A stretch of 64,000 bases of DNA from Euglena gracilis (Eukaryota; Euglenida; Euglenophyceae; Euglenales), in assembly GCA_039621445.1 (NCBI GenBank), contig CP154955.1:42349513-42413512 (forward strand), written 5' to 3'. A program made the translations under genes and the position numbers. The notes under the pieces are model-generated. The model was given only the letters and a program-made list of their open reading frames with translations, searched no databases and had not been told where the DNA came from. Shown here one piece after another: positions 43,520 to 54,210 of the stretch; position 1 is the stretch's first letter, and each line of letters starts with the position of its first letter.

Positions 43520-45170
43520 GTCCGGACACTTCCTTTGATTTGGCTTCATTTTGGAGAAAATTTGAAAATATTGATTTTTGGCCGAATTTTGGCCGAAAAC
43601 GGCTAAGACGGACAGTGGGAAAAGTGTACAAAATTGCCCCATTGGCCGAAAACGGGCATATCTCGGGCTGGGCGGGGAACTGCAGGGAAATCAAAATACC
43701 AGTAGATGGGGCGTTCCAAGGCCTCAAATTAGGTCTCCGGACATTTCCTTTCATTTTGCTTCATTTTGGAGATATTTTGAAAATTGACATTTTTTGCCCG
43801 AAATGGCAGAGTCCAAAGGGGGGGGGGGCTTATCCAGGGGGGGGGGGCGGGCCAATCCTACCCAGTTTGGACCCCTTCGCGCGTGAATAACTCGGGCCTG
43901 GCAGGGAGTTGGGGGTCAGACCCAGGTGATTCGAAAACTAGAAATCCAGTCGCTCGCGTCTGGAAAAAAATTCCGGGATCATGGTGATAATCCGCTGGTT
44001 CCCGAGGCGGCCCCGAGGGGTGGGGGAGGCGGGGGGTTCGGGGGGTTTTCCCCCAGGGGTAAGCTTTGCTCTTACCCATAAAGGGTAAGAGGTCAGCGAC
44101 CAGGGTGTGACGTAGAGCTGAGCTCTTTGGGAGACGTGGACGGGCCGGCCCGGCCCAGGAAAAACGCTCATTTTCGGCCCAAAAACAGTTTTTCCGGGTC
44201 AGGGAGGCCAAATAACATGGTTTTGGGCAAAAAAAAATTTCGATTTTTTTCGACTTTTTTTGGCCCGGTTTCGACCCAATGTCCATAGGATTCGGGCCCA
44301 AAACGGGGCGCGGGGGGTCGAATTACGCTCATTTTCGGCTCACAAACACTTTTTCCAGGGCCGGGAGGCCAGAAAACATCGTTTTGGGCAAAAAAAATTT
44401 TTCAATTTTTTTTTTCGACTTTTTTGGCCCGGTTTTGACCCAAAGTCAATGGGTTGGCAGCCCAAAACGGGGCGCTGGCTGGTCGAAAAAACGCTCATTT
44501 TCGGCTCAAAAACAGTTTTTCCGGGTCCGGGAGGTCAAAAAAACATGGTTTTGGGCAAAAATTTTTCGACTTTTTTCGACTTTTTCACACAAAAAAGTGC
44601 ACCGGTTAGGGGGGTGGCCCAAGCCAGGGGGGGCATGGGGGGGAGTCCGGGTTGGAAAAATTCGAAATATCTCGAAAACGCTGTGGAGTTGAGAAAAAGT
44701 AAAGAGGACCTCATTCCACAACCTTGGGACGCCCAATCGATCGGTATGCGCGGTTTGGGCCAACTGCTCGCCTACCCCGAGATACGGCCGTTTTGTGGTT
44801 TTGGGCCAGTTTTGCCAGTTTTGGCCATTTCGGGCCTGTTCGGGGCCTGAAACCGTAAGTGGGCCGTATCTCGGGCCAGACGAGGAGTTGAGACCCAAAC
44901 CAGGGGGTCAATCATGACGTTTAGGGGGGGGGGGGTTGACCGTTTTTTGAGGTTCCCGGGGCCTGGTTGTGCAATTTTGGGCCAGTTTTGGGTATTCGGG
45001 GACACCAGGGTGTGACGTAGAGCTGAGCTCTTTGGGAGACCACCCCAGCCTGGCTGGCGGCCCGGGAAAAACGTGAGGGGGGGGAAGGGGGGGTCGAGGG
45101 GGGTTTCGCCCGGGGTAAGCTTCGCTCTTACCCATAAAGGTATAAAAGCTCAGCGACCCCCCCCCTACCA
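43520..45170. repeat. family B repeats, clustered copies in both orientations
   Basis: Modules: gtctccggacatttccttt...ggagatattttgaaa; 'cgcgtgaataactcgggcctggc.gggagttgggggtc' (43885); hairpin gggtaag-ctttgct-cttaccc (44058, 45114); ccagggtgtgacgtagagctgagctctttgggagac at 44100 and 45007; two or three 'cgctcattttcggctcaaaaa' modules (44160-44560); and an inverted segment 44640-45000. No gene. Confidence 0.8.
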
Positions 45171-45268
45171 CCCACCCCAATACCAAAATCCCATCCATCC
45201 CTGGGGGGGTCAAGGTCACATCGAATCAGGGGTGTCCCCTCCACACACTGGCACTCGTTTTCCGGAAC

Positions 45269-45325
45269 CTCCTCCTCGTCACTGTCCCCCTCCAGGATGC
45301 GGTCCACCTCCGCCTTCACGCTCTG
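45269..45325 (-). CDS. acidic exon, phase 0-0
   Basis: Minus strand: QSVKAEVDRILEGDSDEEE, 19 codons. The acceptor is ttccctgcgcctgtctcaacgacctgcag above 45325. The donor is GAG|GTTCCG at 45269/45268 (a later donor would add VPENECQ). The amphipathic-helix-then-acidic composition is protein-like. Which gene it belongs to is not known. Confidence 0.55.
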
Positions 45326-45394
45326 CTGCAGGTCGTTGAGACAGGCGCAGGGAAGCATGGCAACGTGCTTGTGCAGCGTTGTATGTGTTTGCGC

Positions 45395-45745
45395 CAACGT
45401 CTCTCGTTCATGAACCTCGGGGGTTGCTGGACTATGTCCACTAGCTAGCCCCCCGCCCACCCCCGGGGGTGGACCCCTCCACCCCCTCCCAGCTCCTGAG
45501 CTGGGGTGGGCTGGATAATGATGACCTGAAAGTTCAATGGCAAAAAAAGATGAGCGTATCAATCCCCCCAAAGCCCCTGAAAAGCCCCCAAAACACCATT
45601 TTTGAACACCTTTTCAACAAATTTTGGCTGGATACAGAAAAAAAGGCGCAGGGGCCAAAATTGGGGCAATTGCGGGGGCCAAAATTGGGGCTGTCTGCCG
45701 CAGCCCTCCGGGGGGGGGGTCTGTAAGAATTTAAAGAGATGCATG
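45395..45745. mobile_element. hAT-like element, family E copy 2
   Basis: The ends are CAACGTCTCTCGTTCATG and the inverse of CATGCATCTCTTTAAATTC. The flanking octamers gtttgcgc and gttggcgc match at 7 of 8. The interior shares with 8538-9015 the path 'ccccaaaacaccatttttgaacacc.tttt', 'ttttggctgg' and the ggggccaaaattggggc/C-run blocks. Confidence 0.75.
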
Positions 45746-46712
45746 GTTGGCGCCATTGTGTGCACCCATACGCAGGCGTGCATGTGCATACAGATGCACG
45801 GCGTCTGATATGTTGTGCTGTGGTGTGCTGTGGTGCGTACAGGGGACACAGGGGACAACTCAGAGCAAGACAACTGGCGATGGGGTCGATGGGGTCCCTC
45901 AAAGTTCAGAGGAGGGGTGCAAAGGTGCAAAGGCGCAGGAGGGGGACCCAAAACCCACAGCTCCACAGCAGCAGAGAAAAAATGTCACACTTCGTTCTGC
46001 ATTATCATGTGATGTGGCCGCCATGTTGGGCTTGTGCTGTGCTGTGCTGCGCTGCTGCCTGGGGGAGCAGGGACGGAACAGGGTGCTCCAACCTGGCTTT
46101 CTATCAGCCCATACCCCCCTGGGTGGGCGCTGGCCTGCTGGAGAGACCGCCGGAAGACGTCCAGCGTGGCCTGTGTGTTGGCTGACGACGGTGGTGGCTG
46201 GGCTGCGGGAGGAGGGAGGTCCCCAGGGCGGTCTCAGCGACAGCGAAAAGAAACATCTCCATTGCGGGATCCAAAGACTCAGGCGGCGCATCTCGCAATT
46301 AAGCTTTTTTCTTTGTCGATGTGCGCAATTGCGTAAATCGACATTTTTTACAATTTCCTTGAAGCGCCGACTGTACCTGGTGAAACAGCAATGTACAAGG
46401 TTCACACCTCACAATACAGGTTAGGAAATACAACGGTCTCAAACTCCAATCCTAACGAGCTGTCAGACACGTCTGGAGCGACAGACTGGTGTTGTTGCCT
46501 GTGAAACAGGTGCGTTGTACACACTGGCTGTCACGACTATGGGTTTTTGCGTGTCTGTACTGCCTGTAACTGCCAGGTGATGATACCACTTTGATGGGGA
46601 CCGACTTTCCACCATTTGAACAATGTGATGTGCAGTTAAATCAGGTGACGATTCGGGCATGAAAAACCTTTCCGGAACCCTGGCGTTGCGGACGGACAAG
46701 AATGTGTGTGTA

Positions 46713-47135
46713 AATCCCCCCCAAAAATAAGACCGGGGTCTCATTTTTGGGTCCGTTGCTGGAAGCCTCCAAGGGTGGGCCTTATTTTTTGGGGGGTCTA
46801 ATTTTTGGATTTTATCTTGACCGACCCGGGTCTGAAAAAGCACCATTTTTAAGGTTCCCAAGAGTACCAAAAATTTTCCTTTGGCGCTTCACGCCATGCT
46901 TAAATTGGTGTAATTTGACATTTACCATGTTTTTTTGCACTTCAAAAATCTAAAAATTTTGAAATTTCATCATTTTGTGTGTGAAATTGGTAATTTTCCA
47001 GGGAAAATTTTCACCTTCCCCGGCGTTTCGCGCCGTCAGGGGGGGTCTTATTTATGGGGGGGTCTTATTTTTGGATTTTTGCTCGATCGACCCGGGGGGG
47101 AGATCTTTTTGGGGGTGTTATTTTGGGGGGGGGGG
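46713..47135. mobile_element. TA-flanked poly-C element, family V (aaaataagacc word)
   Basis: TA (46711-46712), then AATCCCCCCCCAAAAATAAG. The right end ttattttgggggggggggg is followed by TA (47136-47137). Internal words ggtcttatttttgg and ggtctaatttttgg are repeated, along with the core tcatttttgggtccgttgctg. The interior at 46930-47020 matches the start of the window. Confidence 0.7.
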
Positions 47136-47266
47136 TAGCGATGGAACACTCACGTGACACAAATTTATGAAGTGAGGGTCGATGTGGGCAAATAAGTGAA
47201 TGGTTGATGTGTGCAATTGCGCACACAAACCACTTGAAATTTGAGAAATATACTACACAATTTTTA

Positions 47267-47495
47267 CCCCCCCCCCCTAACAGAAGCGCGGGTGCACTTA
47301 TAGCGGACTGCCGCCTCTGGCGGCGGGTGCGCTTCTATTTGGACCCTTCCTGCCCGATTTTTGTTGGTTTCCTTTCGAAATCCCATCAAAACGGGGGGTG
47401 CGCCCGCAGCGGACCGCTGCCTTCGGCGGGGGGTGCACTTTTATTTGGACCCTGCGCTTGTAGCGGCCCCGCGCTTCTATTAGGGGGGGCGGGTT
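47267..47495. mobile_element. TA-flanked poly-C element (ctaatagaagcgcgg word)
   Basis: TA (47265-47266), then a C-run and ctaacagaagcgcggg. The right end gcgcttctattagggggggcgggtt is followed by TA (47496-47497). The internal words gcggaccgctgcc, gtgcacttttatttggacc and gcgcttctatttggacc are repeated. The TIRs are about 30 bp. Confidence 0.7.
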
Positions 47496-48334
47496 TATAT
47501 TATCACATGAAACACAACACCTGCCCTTTCTTGGATCTAGAAGTAAAGGTTGGGGCAAGAATTTTGAACGGGTACCGTTTGCAATGTGTGATAAAGAACG
47601 GTGGCCTGCAAATTTACATTTGTTTTACCTCCATATTATGGGGTGCCCTTCATTCTTAGCAGTTGACATGCGCATTTGCACACACCGACCATTGCGGATG
47701 CAAAACTTTTGAAACTATTGTGTGGTGAAGAAATTCTGGTGTTTCTTTCTGCACGACCGATCGTTTTCGCGCCACCAGTTTGAGAGTTGCGCGGGAGGAA
47801 TTGATGATGCGTGCCCCCCGTGATTGCTGGACACTTTTCTTCAAAAAAAAACAACGACTTCCAGAATTTCAAAATTATGTGTGTGTAATCTTCCTGTTTC
47901 CTCGGCTGGGAATCATTCTTCCGTTTTTGCCACAAAGATGCCTCATTTTTTCCCTCAAAAAACAGGCAACATACCACTTTTTGTGCACAATATCAGGGTG
48001 TTGAGTCCCAATACTATCACGCAACCCAAGCAGGTGCAACCAGGTGAATATTCTCTCCCTCCAAAGCAATGAGTTTTGTGGCCACATTTAAGACGTTCCA
48101 TTTTCCATTGTTTCCATGGACCAAGCTTGCCTGCACCCCCCCCCCCAGTCTGCCATTCTGGTTGTGGGGGATAACAATGCCACCTCGGCGGCTGCTGCTG
48201 ACCTGGGGAGGGGGGGTTAATGACGGCCTTGTGGATGCTCAAATGCAACCAGCTATCATCACGTGATGTGACTGGTGCAGCAAATCACAAGCCAGGGGGC
48301 AAGTGGCGGGGGTTTTAGAGGGCCAAACGGGGTA

Positions 48335-48450
48335 GTTGCACGTGTGCCGCGACGTGCTAGCGGCAGGCCGCCTACTTGAGGTCTACGGTCTCCACATGGA
48401 CCTGGACCTGTCACCGGACCAGAATCAGCCTTGGAAACAGCCTCATCGTT
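48335..48450 (+). CDS. possible exon fragment (low confidence)
   Basis: A plus frame reads CRDVLAAGRLLEVYGLHMDL, then DLSPDQNQPWKQP, to a TGA. The composition is strikingly protein-like for a short island between palindromes. No domain is recognised and there is no clear acceptor upstream. An opposite-strand frame is also open. Confidence 0.22.
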
Positions 48451-49174
48451 GAGAAGAGCGTTTGGCAGCTGAGTAAATTGCACACCGAAGGAGCCATTGC
48501 AGGTGGTGTTTTGTGTCGTGTTTGATGTGTTCTGTCTGAAATCGGTATCGTGGTCGGTGTGCGCAAATGCGCACGTCGTCATGGTGTGCCCATTTTGCAC
48601 TCCGACGACGTCCATCTTTACGCACGTGGTCGGTGTTTGAAAATGTGCAAACGCCGGCCACGTGCGCATTTGCGCAAAACGACCACTTTTTTTTATTCTG
48701 ACCTGGTACTTGATGCATGTGTTTTTTCAGTGCATTTTTGTCTGTTTTCAGAGCAAAGCTGCGTGGTAAGCTCTTTCAGTTGTCGTTCTTTCAAAAGGCT
48801 CAAGACAGCGAGGTTTGTTTCCGCTCCAGGATACTTGATGCATCCTTTGCACAAAGGGACATGAGAACAGTTTGCGCAAATGTGCACATAGTGACAGTGT
48901 GCGCATTTGCACAAACTGACCTCATCTTCTCTCCCAAACTCATGGTATTTGTCACATCATTTTCAGCAGTGAATTCTGGGGCATTTATGGACGTTCTTCG
49001 GGGGAACCATTGAATGGTCGATGTGCGCAATTGCGCACATCGAACTTCTTTCTTTGTTCAAAACATGGCTGCAATAAATCATTCTGGTGAAATTTGTGCG
49101 ATCCCTCTCCCATTTCAGCACACCACAATTTGGACGGACACCTCCCCACTGCAAGTTCGGTTGGGACTCGCGAC

Positions 49175-49501
49175 CATGCTTGTGCTTACCAACCGGGGGG
49201 GGGGGGGGAGGGGGGGGTGGGTGCTATGGGGCGCCTCCCCATCCCAGGCACCCCCCCCCCCCCGGGGGGGGGAATAGGGGTCCGGGCCGGACCCAGAAAA
49301 TTTTCATTGAAAATGGCCGTTTCCGGGCCCTCGGCGCCTTCGGCGCCGGGGTCTGAGGGGGGTGCCTGCTAGGGGCAGGCACCCCCCGAAACCCTACCCC
49401 CCCCCCCCGGGGGGGGGGGTCGGATCGGGTGCTATGGGGTGCCTGCCCCTAGCACCCACCCCCCCCCCCGTGGGGTAGGCACCCGACTAAGCACAAGCCT
49501 G
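49175..49501. mobile_element. hAT-like element, family D2 copy 2
   Basis: CATGCTTGTGCTTACCAACC at the left and the inverse of CAGGCTTGTGCTTAGTCGGG at the right. CTCGCGAC(C) is duplicated exactly (49167-49174, 49502-49509). The interior is almost the same as 51620-51914 (agaaaattttcattgaaaatggcc, ggcgccttcggcgcc, ggggtgcctgctaggggcagg). Confidence 0.93.
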
Positions 49502-51188
49502 CTCGCGACCCTTCCCTCCCCTTCAAACCAATTTCCCTTCACGCTGCACGGGCCTCCACAAAATCCCCAGTCATGCCTTCCTTTCTATGTTCTTGGCCGG
49601 CGGTGTGATTGGGCCCGCCCTGACCCCCACATGCTTGTGCCGCACGCTCTGGCAAACGCACAAAAACACAAGTCCAAGGGCGGCAAAAAAAAGTGCGTCA
49701 AAACCCCTGGAGGGAGCCAGCCACGGTGCCAACAGCCGGTGAGGAGAGCCGCATCGCACAAACAGGGGGAAGGCGGTGGTGGGGTTTTGGTGTTTTTGTC
49801 AGTTTAGGGTGGGGAAGGTCCGGGGGTTTTCGTGTTATCCCGACCTCAAAAAAAAACAGCAAAAAAACACGTAACTCCCAGGACAGCCGGTGCCCGAAAT
49901 GCGAAATCGCTCGTTTTTGGACCAACCTTGCTCCCTCTGGCTCTGGCCCCTTGCATCGCTGTTGGGGCGCCCAAGTCAAAAAAAATGGTCGATGTGCGAA
50001 AATACGCACCGACCAAAAAAAGCTTAAGTGCGAGATACACCGCCTAAGAAAGACACAAATCTTTGTGTGACTGGCGTGCCGTTCACTCCTGTTAGTGGAC
50101 AACCTGGGCACAGGCTGGGAAGAAAAAAGAAGGTTGGCACTGTGCAAACAAACACACACGCGCGCTCACACACGCAAACACAAGCACGAGCGCGCACACA
50201 AACACAAACACCTGCAACACACATAAACACACCGCACTCACACACCAGGGTTGACACTGGAGCAAGCCATGAACGGATCCTCCCCGTCATCTTCTTCCGC
50301 GGCGGTGGGCCCCAGCACCACCCCCCTCTCCCTGTGGGGGAGCACTTGTCCCAAAAATGCTCGGCTTCACCGCGTGTAAATGTGCGTGGGGGGGTCAACC
50401 TACCCCCCGTCAGATGACAACCACGGAACGGACACCCAAGGAGGAAGCGGTCGGACGACTTGCAAATAGGTCGGCAAATTCATTATCAATCAGCATATTG
50501 AAAATAAATAAAAATATAAAATAAAAATAAATAAATATAAATAATTAAAAGAAAATAATGATAAGCATAATTTAAAAGGTGACGAAAAAATCCGGTTCGT
50601 GATTGTTCGTGATTTTGCCAAAGTCCCAAATTCGTGCTGTTTTGTGATTGTTCGCGGTTGTTCGTGGCACGAACCAGTGAAAAACCCTGCAATTTTTTGC
50701 TGATTGCTAAAAATTGCCCTTTTGGATCTGCTTTTGGAACCTCCCGCAGGAAGGCTTTTTTGACGAAATTTTGGGCAAAAATCCAACAAGTCCCCGCAAA
50801 ATACAACCCCCCCTTGGGATTTTCAGCAACGGACCCAAAAAGGCAGACTGATTTGGGAGGGATTCTGCTGGGGGATTTTTGGACGGTTTGGTTGCACGGA
50901 GCGTTCCTGAGTGCAGCAGTCCGTCGCAGGGATTTGGGGTTAGGTTTGGATAAGGGGTAGGTTTGTATTTGGCGGAAATCATGATCCCTATGAATAAATC
51001 CCGTTTTTCCTCACTCCACATGCAGAAAACCCCGGAACTCCCCCCCCGTCATACACTTGAACCCCACACTTGTAGGACGCGGGGGATAGAGCTTTTTTCA
51101 GCATCTTTTTAGCATGATGCCAGCGAACGTTTGAAAACCATTTGCCTCGAGTACAGCTTCGAAAAGCGCAACGCGTATTTGGTTCAAG

Positions 51189-51580
51189 CACGCGTTTGCT
51201 TGAGGACCCGGGGGGTCCGCTGGCTGGCCGTTTTGCAGGACAGTGGAAAAAATGGACTGGCTAGACCCCCTGGGGGGGGGGGGTGGGTTCGGGTCCCCCA
51301 GCTGGGGGAAAAAATTCTCAAGCGCCAAGGTGGGCACAGGTTTTTGATGGACTTTTGGTTGATCTTGTTCAAAAAAAAAAGTACAAAAAGGCCAAAAATA
51401 TCATTTTCGGCAAGCTTTGGGGGTCAAAAAATTTTTAGCCACTAGAAATACACTGGTCGGCGGACCCCTCCCGATGTCCACTAGGAGTTCCACCAGCCAA
51501 ATTTGGACAAGCTGCAGTCCAGCCCCCCCCCCCCCGGGCCGGGGGTACTGCGAACCCTTGAGCAGAATCCTAAAGGAAGG
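51189..51580. repeat. family F repeat, copy 2
   Basis: It begins cacgcgtttgcttgaggacccgg and shares with 11045-11420 the modules 'ccaaaaatat.a...ggcaagctttgggggtc', 'ccactag' and 'ccaaatttggacaagctgcagtc...gtactgcgaacccttgagca'. The right end (cttgagcagaatcc) is a diverged inverse of the left. It lies directly left of the D2 insertion. The rest of 50060-51180 holds a CA-rich stretch (50140-50250), AT-rich sequence and a V-family core at 50826. Confidence 0.6.
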
Positions 51581-51619
51581 GGAAAAAAGCTCTTGAAACA
51601 CTGCCACCGGTGTTCCAAG

Positions 51620-51914
51620 CATGCTTGTGCTTATCGACCGGGGGGGTGCTATAGGGTGCCTGCCCCTAGCAGGCACACCCCCCCGGGGGGGGGGATAGGG
51701 GTCCGGGCCGGACCCAGAAAATTTTCATTGAAAATGGCCTTTTCCAGGCCCCCGGCACCTTCGGCGCCGGGGTCGGAGGGGGGTGCCTGCTAGGGGCAGG
51801 CACCCCCCAAAACCCTACCCCCCCCCCCCGGGGGGGTCGGATCGGGTGCTATGGGGTGCCTGCCCCTAGCACCCCCCCCCCTGTGGGGTAGGCACCCGAC
51901 TAAGTGCAAGCCTG
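51620..51914. mobile_element. hAT-like element, family D2 copy 3
   Basis: CATGCTTGTGCTTATCGACC at the left and the inverse of CAGGCTTGCACTTAGTCGGG at the right. The octamer GTTCCAAG is exact on both sides (51612-51619, 51915-51922). About 295 bp, interior as in 49175-49501. Confidence 0.94.
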
Positions 51915-52249
51915 GTTCCAAGACCTGGGTCAAAATGAAACCAAGCTCGACGGTTTTTTTCCATTCACGTCCAAAAAGAAGGCCTATCCCCCTTCCAACT
52001 GGACAAAAACGAGTTTCATTTCCATCTCTAGACCTTTTTTGGTGAACACAAAAATTTTTTGGCAAACACAAATGAACACAAAATATTTCTTGATGGACAC
52101 ACGATAACCCCCCCTCCCACCTATAACCAGCTTTTGAAAAATGCTGAGATCTTAATGCAACTTCACGTAATGGAAGGCCAAAAAGTCTAGAATTGCAAAT
52201 TTCGCATAATTCATAATTCACAAATTGCACGATTCCAATTTATGGAAAC

Positions 52250-53460
52250 TTTTAGTGATTTTACAATATCTGAAATAATGACCCCCCCATACACCCCATA
52301 CCCGTTTTGTTGGATTTTTTTCGACTTTTTTGACCCAAAACCCATGGGTTTCGGCCAAAAACGGGGGGCCGGGGGGGGGGGGTCGAAAAACGCTCATTTT
52401 GGGCTCAAAAACAGTTTCTCCGGGTCCGGGAGGACAAAACACATTGTTGTGGTAATTTTTAGATGGGGCATTTTAAGGGCTTCAATTTGGGCCACCGGTC
52501 ATTTCCTTTGATTCCCCACCATTTTTGAGAAATTTGAGAAAAATAAATTTTTTTGAGCCAGTTAATGGCCGAAAACAGCCAAGTCGCGCTGTTTTGGGCC
52601 GTAAATTGGCCATATTTCGGGCTCGGCGGGGAGTTGCGAAGAAATCAAAATACCGTTCGATAGGGCATTGTAATGGCTTCAATTTAGGTCTCCGGACTTT
52701 TCCTTTGATTTTGCTTCATTCCCGAGATATTTTGAAAACATGGATTTTTGACCCCGAAAAACAGTCCAAAAATGGCCTTTGAAACGGGCCAAAATTGGCC
52801 GAAAAATGGCCGTAACTCGGGCTACAAGAAGAGTTGGGGGGGAAAGTAAACCATGGTTGGATAGGGCATTCCAAGCGCTTCATTTTTGCTCTCCGGACTT
52901 TTCCTTTGGTTTTGCTTCATTGTCGAGATATTCTGAAAAAACTAATTTTTTGACCCCAAAATGGCCCCCCAAAAAACACCCAAAATGGTCGTTTTGGGCT
53001 GCAAAAGCGCGCCGGAACACTGGCCAGGCATGAACGGCGAATGGGGGGGATAGAGGGCCTCCGGGGGTACATTTTGTCAGACCGCATTTCCGGAAAGAAT
53101 GTACATTTTCTCGAGATATTTTCGAAAAATCGATTTTTTGACCGATTTTTGGACCCCAGCGAAATGGCAGATCCGGAGGGGGGGGCAGGCCGATCCTTCC
53201 CAGTTTGGACCCCTTCGCGCGTGAATAACTCGGGCCTGGCGGGGAGTTGGGGGTCAAACAGAGGTGATTCGGAAACTAGAAATCCAGTCGCTCGCGACTA
53301 AAAAAAAAATTCGGGAACCGGGCGGGGATCGTGGTGATAACCCACGGTTTTCACGGTCGACCCAGAGGGGGGGGGCTGGGGGAGGGGGGGGTCAAACCCC
53401 CCCTTTTCCCCGGTGGTAAGCTCCGCTCTTACCGATAAAGGGATGAGAGCTCAGCGACGG
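52250..53460. repeat. family B repeat, copy near 53 kb
   Basis: gaaaaacgctcattttgggctcaaaaacag, several 'ttcaatttaggtctccggacttttccttt...cgagatattttgaaaa' units (52490-53130), cgcgtgaataactcgggcctggcggggagttggg (53217) and ggtaag-ctccgct-cttacc with cagcgac (53413-53458). The repeated unit of about 180 bp suggests internal tandem amplification. Confidence 0.75.
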
Positions 53461-53620
53461 CCAACCACCAAACCAGGACCTATAACCCCCCCCCCCCTCA
53501 ATATTGGGCAACCAAAGGCAAAACAAAGGGGGACCTATAACCCCCCCCTCCGGGGGCCGACCATCGAACCGGATCGTATAACCCTCGGGGGGGTTATAGG
53601 TGGGGAGGGGGGGTTTACAC
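53460..53620. repeat. gacctataaccccccc word repeat
   Basis: Words 'aggacctataaccccccc' and 'gggacctataaccccccc' and the inverse 'ggggttataggtggggaggggggg', followed by TTTACA. The right end matches a solo fragment at 52105 (ataaccccccctcccacctataacc). It is another member of the poly-C/word class; its left end is not resolved. Confidence 0.5.
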
Positions 53621-53807
53621 AGAAAAACTTTGGTGAACGCACTGACTGAACGTCTGGACCCCAGCCCACCGCCATAGCACAGAATTTTGGGGATACCCGT
53701 ACAGCCCTGGGGAGGGATATTGCGCTGAGCCAGACGCACAGGCCAAATGCCGACTGCGCTGGCGCCTCAACGCACCGATAGACAAACCCACAAATACAGT
53801 CGTCCAC

Positions 53808-53861
53808 CAGAGAGAGCAGGGTGCCATCGTCCGCAGAGTTGTCGTCGCTTTCATCGGGGGT
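53808..53861 (-). CDS. acidic exon, phase 0-0
   Basis: Minus strand: TPDESDDNSADDGTLLSL, 18 codons. The acceptor is ctctatctccgtcctcaagccag above 53861. The donor is CTG|GTGGAC at 53808/53807. The Asp/Ser-rich, low-complexity acidic character is similar to the exon at 45269-45325. No domain. Alternative extension frames exist on both sides. Confidence 0.45.
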
Positions 53862-54129
53862 CTGGCTTGAGGACGGAGATAGAGTCAGGCTCCTTTGCCG
53901 GTGCCCAATTCACCCGCTGGTGACTGCGTGACAGAGATGGCCCAGCTGGCCTAAGCCACTTAAATGCACCACTCGGACCACAACCATGGCTTACTAACTC
54001 CCTCTGGGTAGGGAGTTGCCCATGAATGCCCTCTGGGGCTTGGTAGTTCCTGTTGTTTCTGCGATGCAGAAAAAGAAATTTTCTCTGACCCAGGCACATT
54101 ACAGATTACATTCACAAATAAGGGCATTT

Positions 54130-54210
54130 GCGACTTTATATATGTATATATATATATAATATATATAATTTATATATATATATATATATTATTTATATAT
54201 ATAATTATGT
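54130..54210. repeat. (TA)n microsatellite
   Basis: tatatatgtatatatatata with aat/ttt interruptions. Sequence from 54215 to 55311 contains C/G-run repeats (54590-54700) but no supported gene. Confidence 0.95.

Larger units (their letters stand above)
46300..50060. repeat. cluster of GTGCGCAATTGCGCAC-type palindromes
   Basis: Related palindromes of 24-30 bp occur near 46318, 47206, 47668, 48553, 48632-48672, 48870-48918, 49018-49043 and 49986. The best (49018-49043) is a perfect 26 bp palindrome with centre TGCGCAATTGCGCA. Several have GGTCGGTG / CACCGACC outer arms. Between them the sequence is unrelated. The cluster contains no supported gene. Confidence 0.75.

Noticed and set aside
46300-50060. 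CRISPR array or regularly spaced operators for the GTGCGCAATTGCGCAC palindromes
   Set aside because: Spacing is irregular (about 100-1000 bp), copies diverge and the context is eukaryotic.
54130-54210. AT-rich origin of replication or promoter
   Set aside because: Only a TA microsatellite is visible. Nothing supports an origin.
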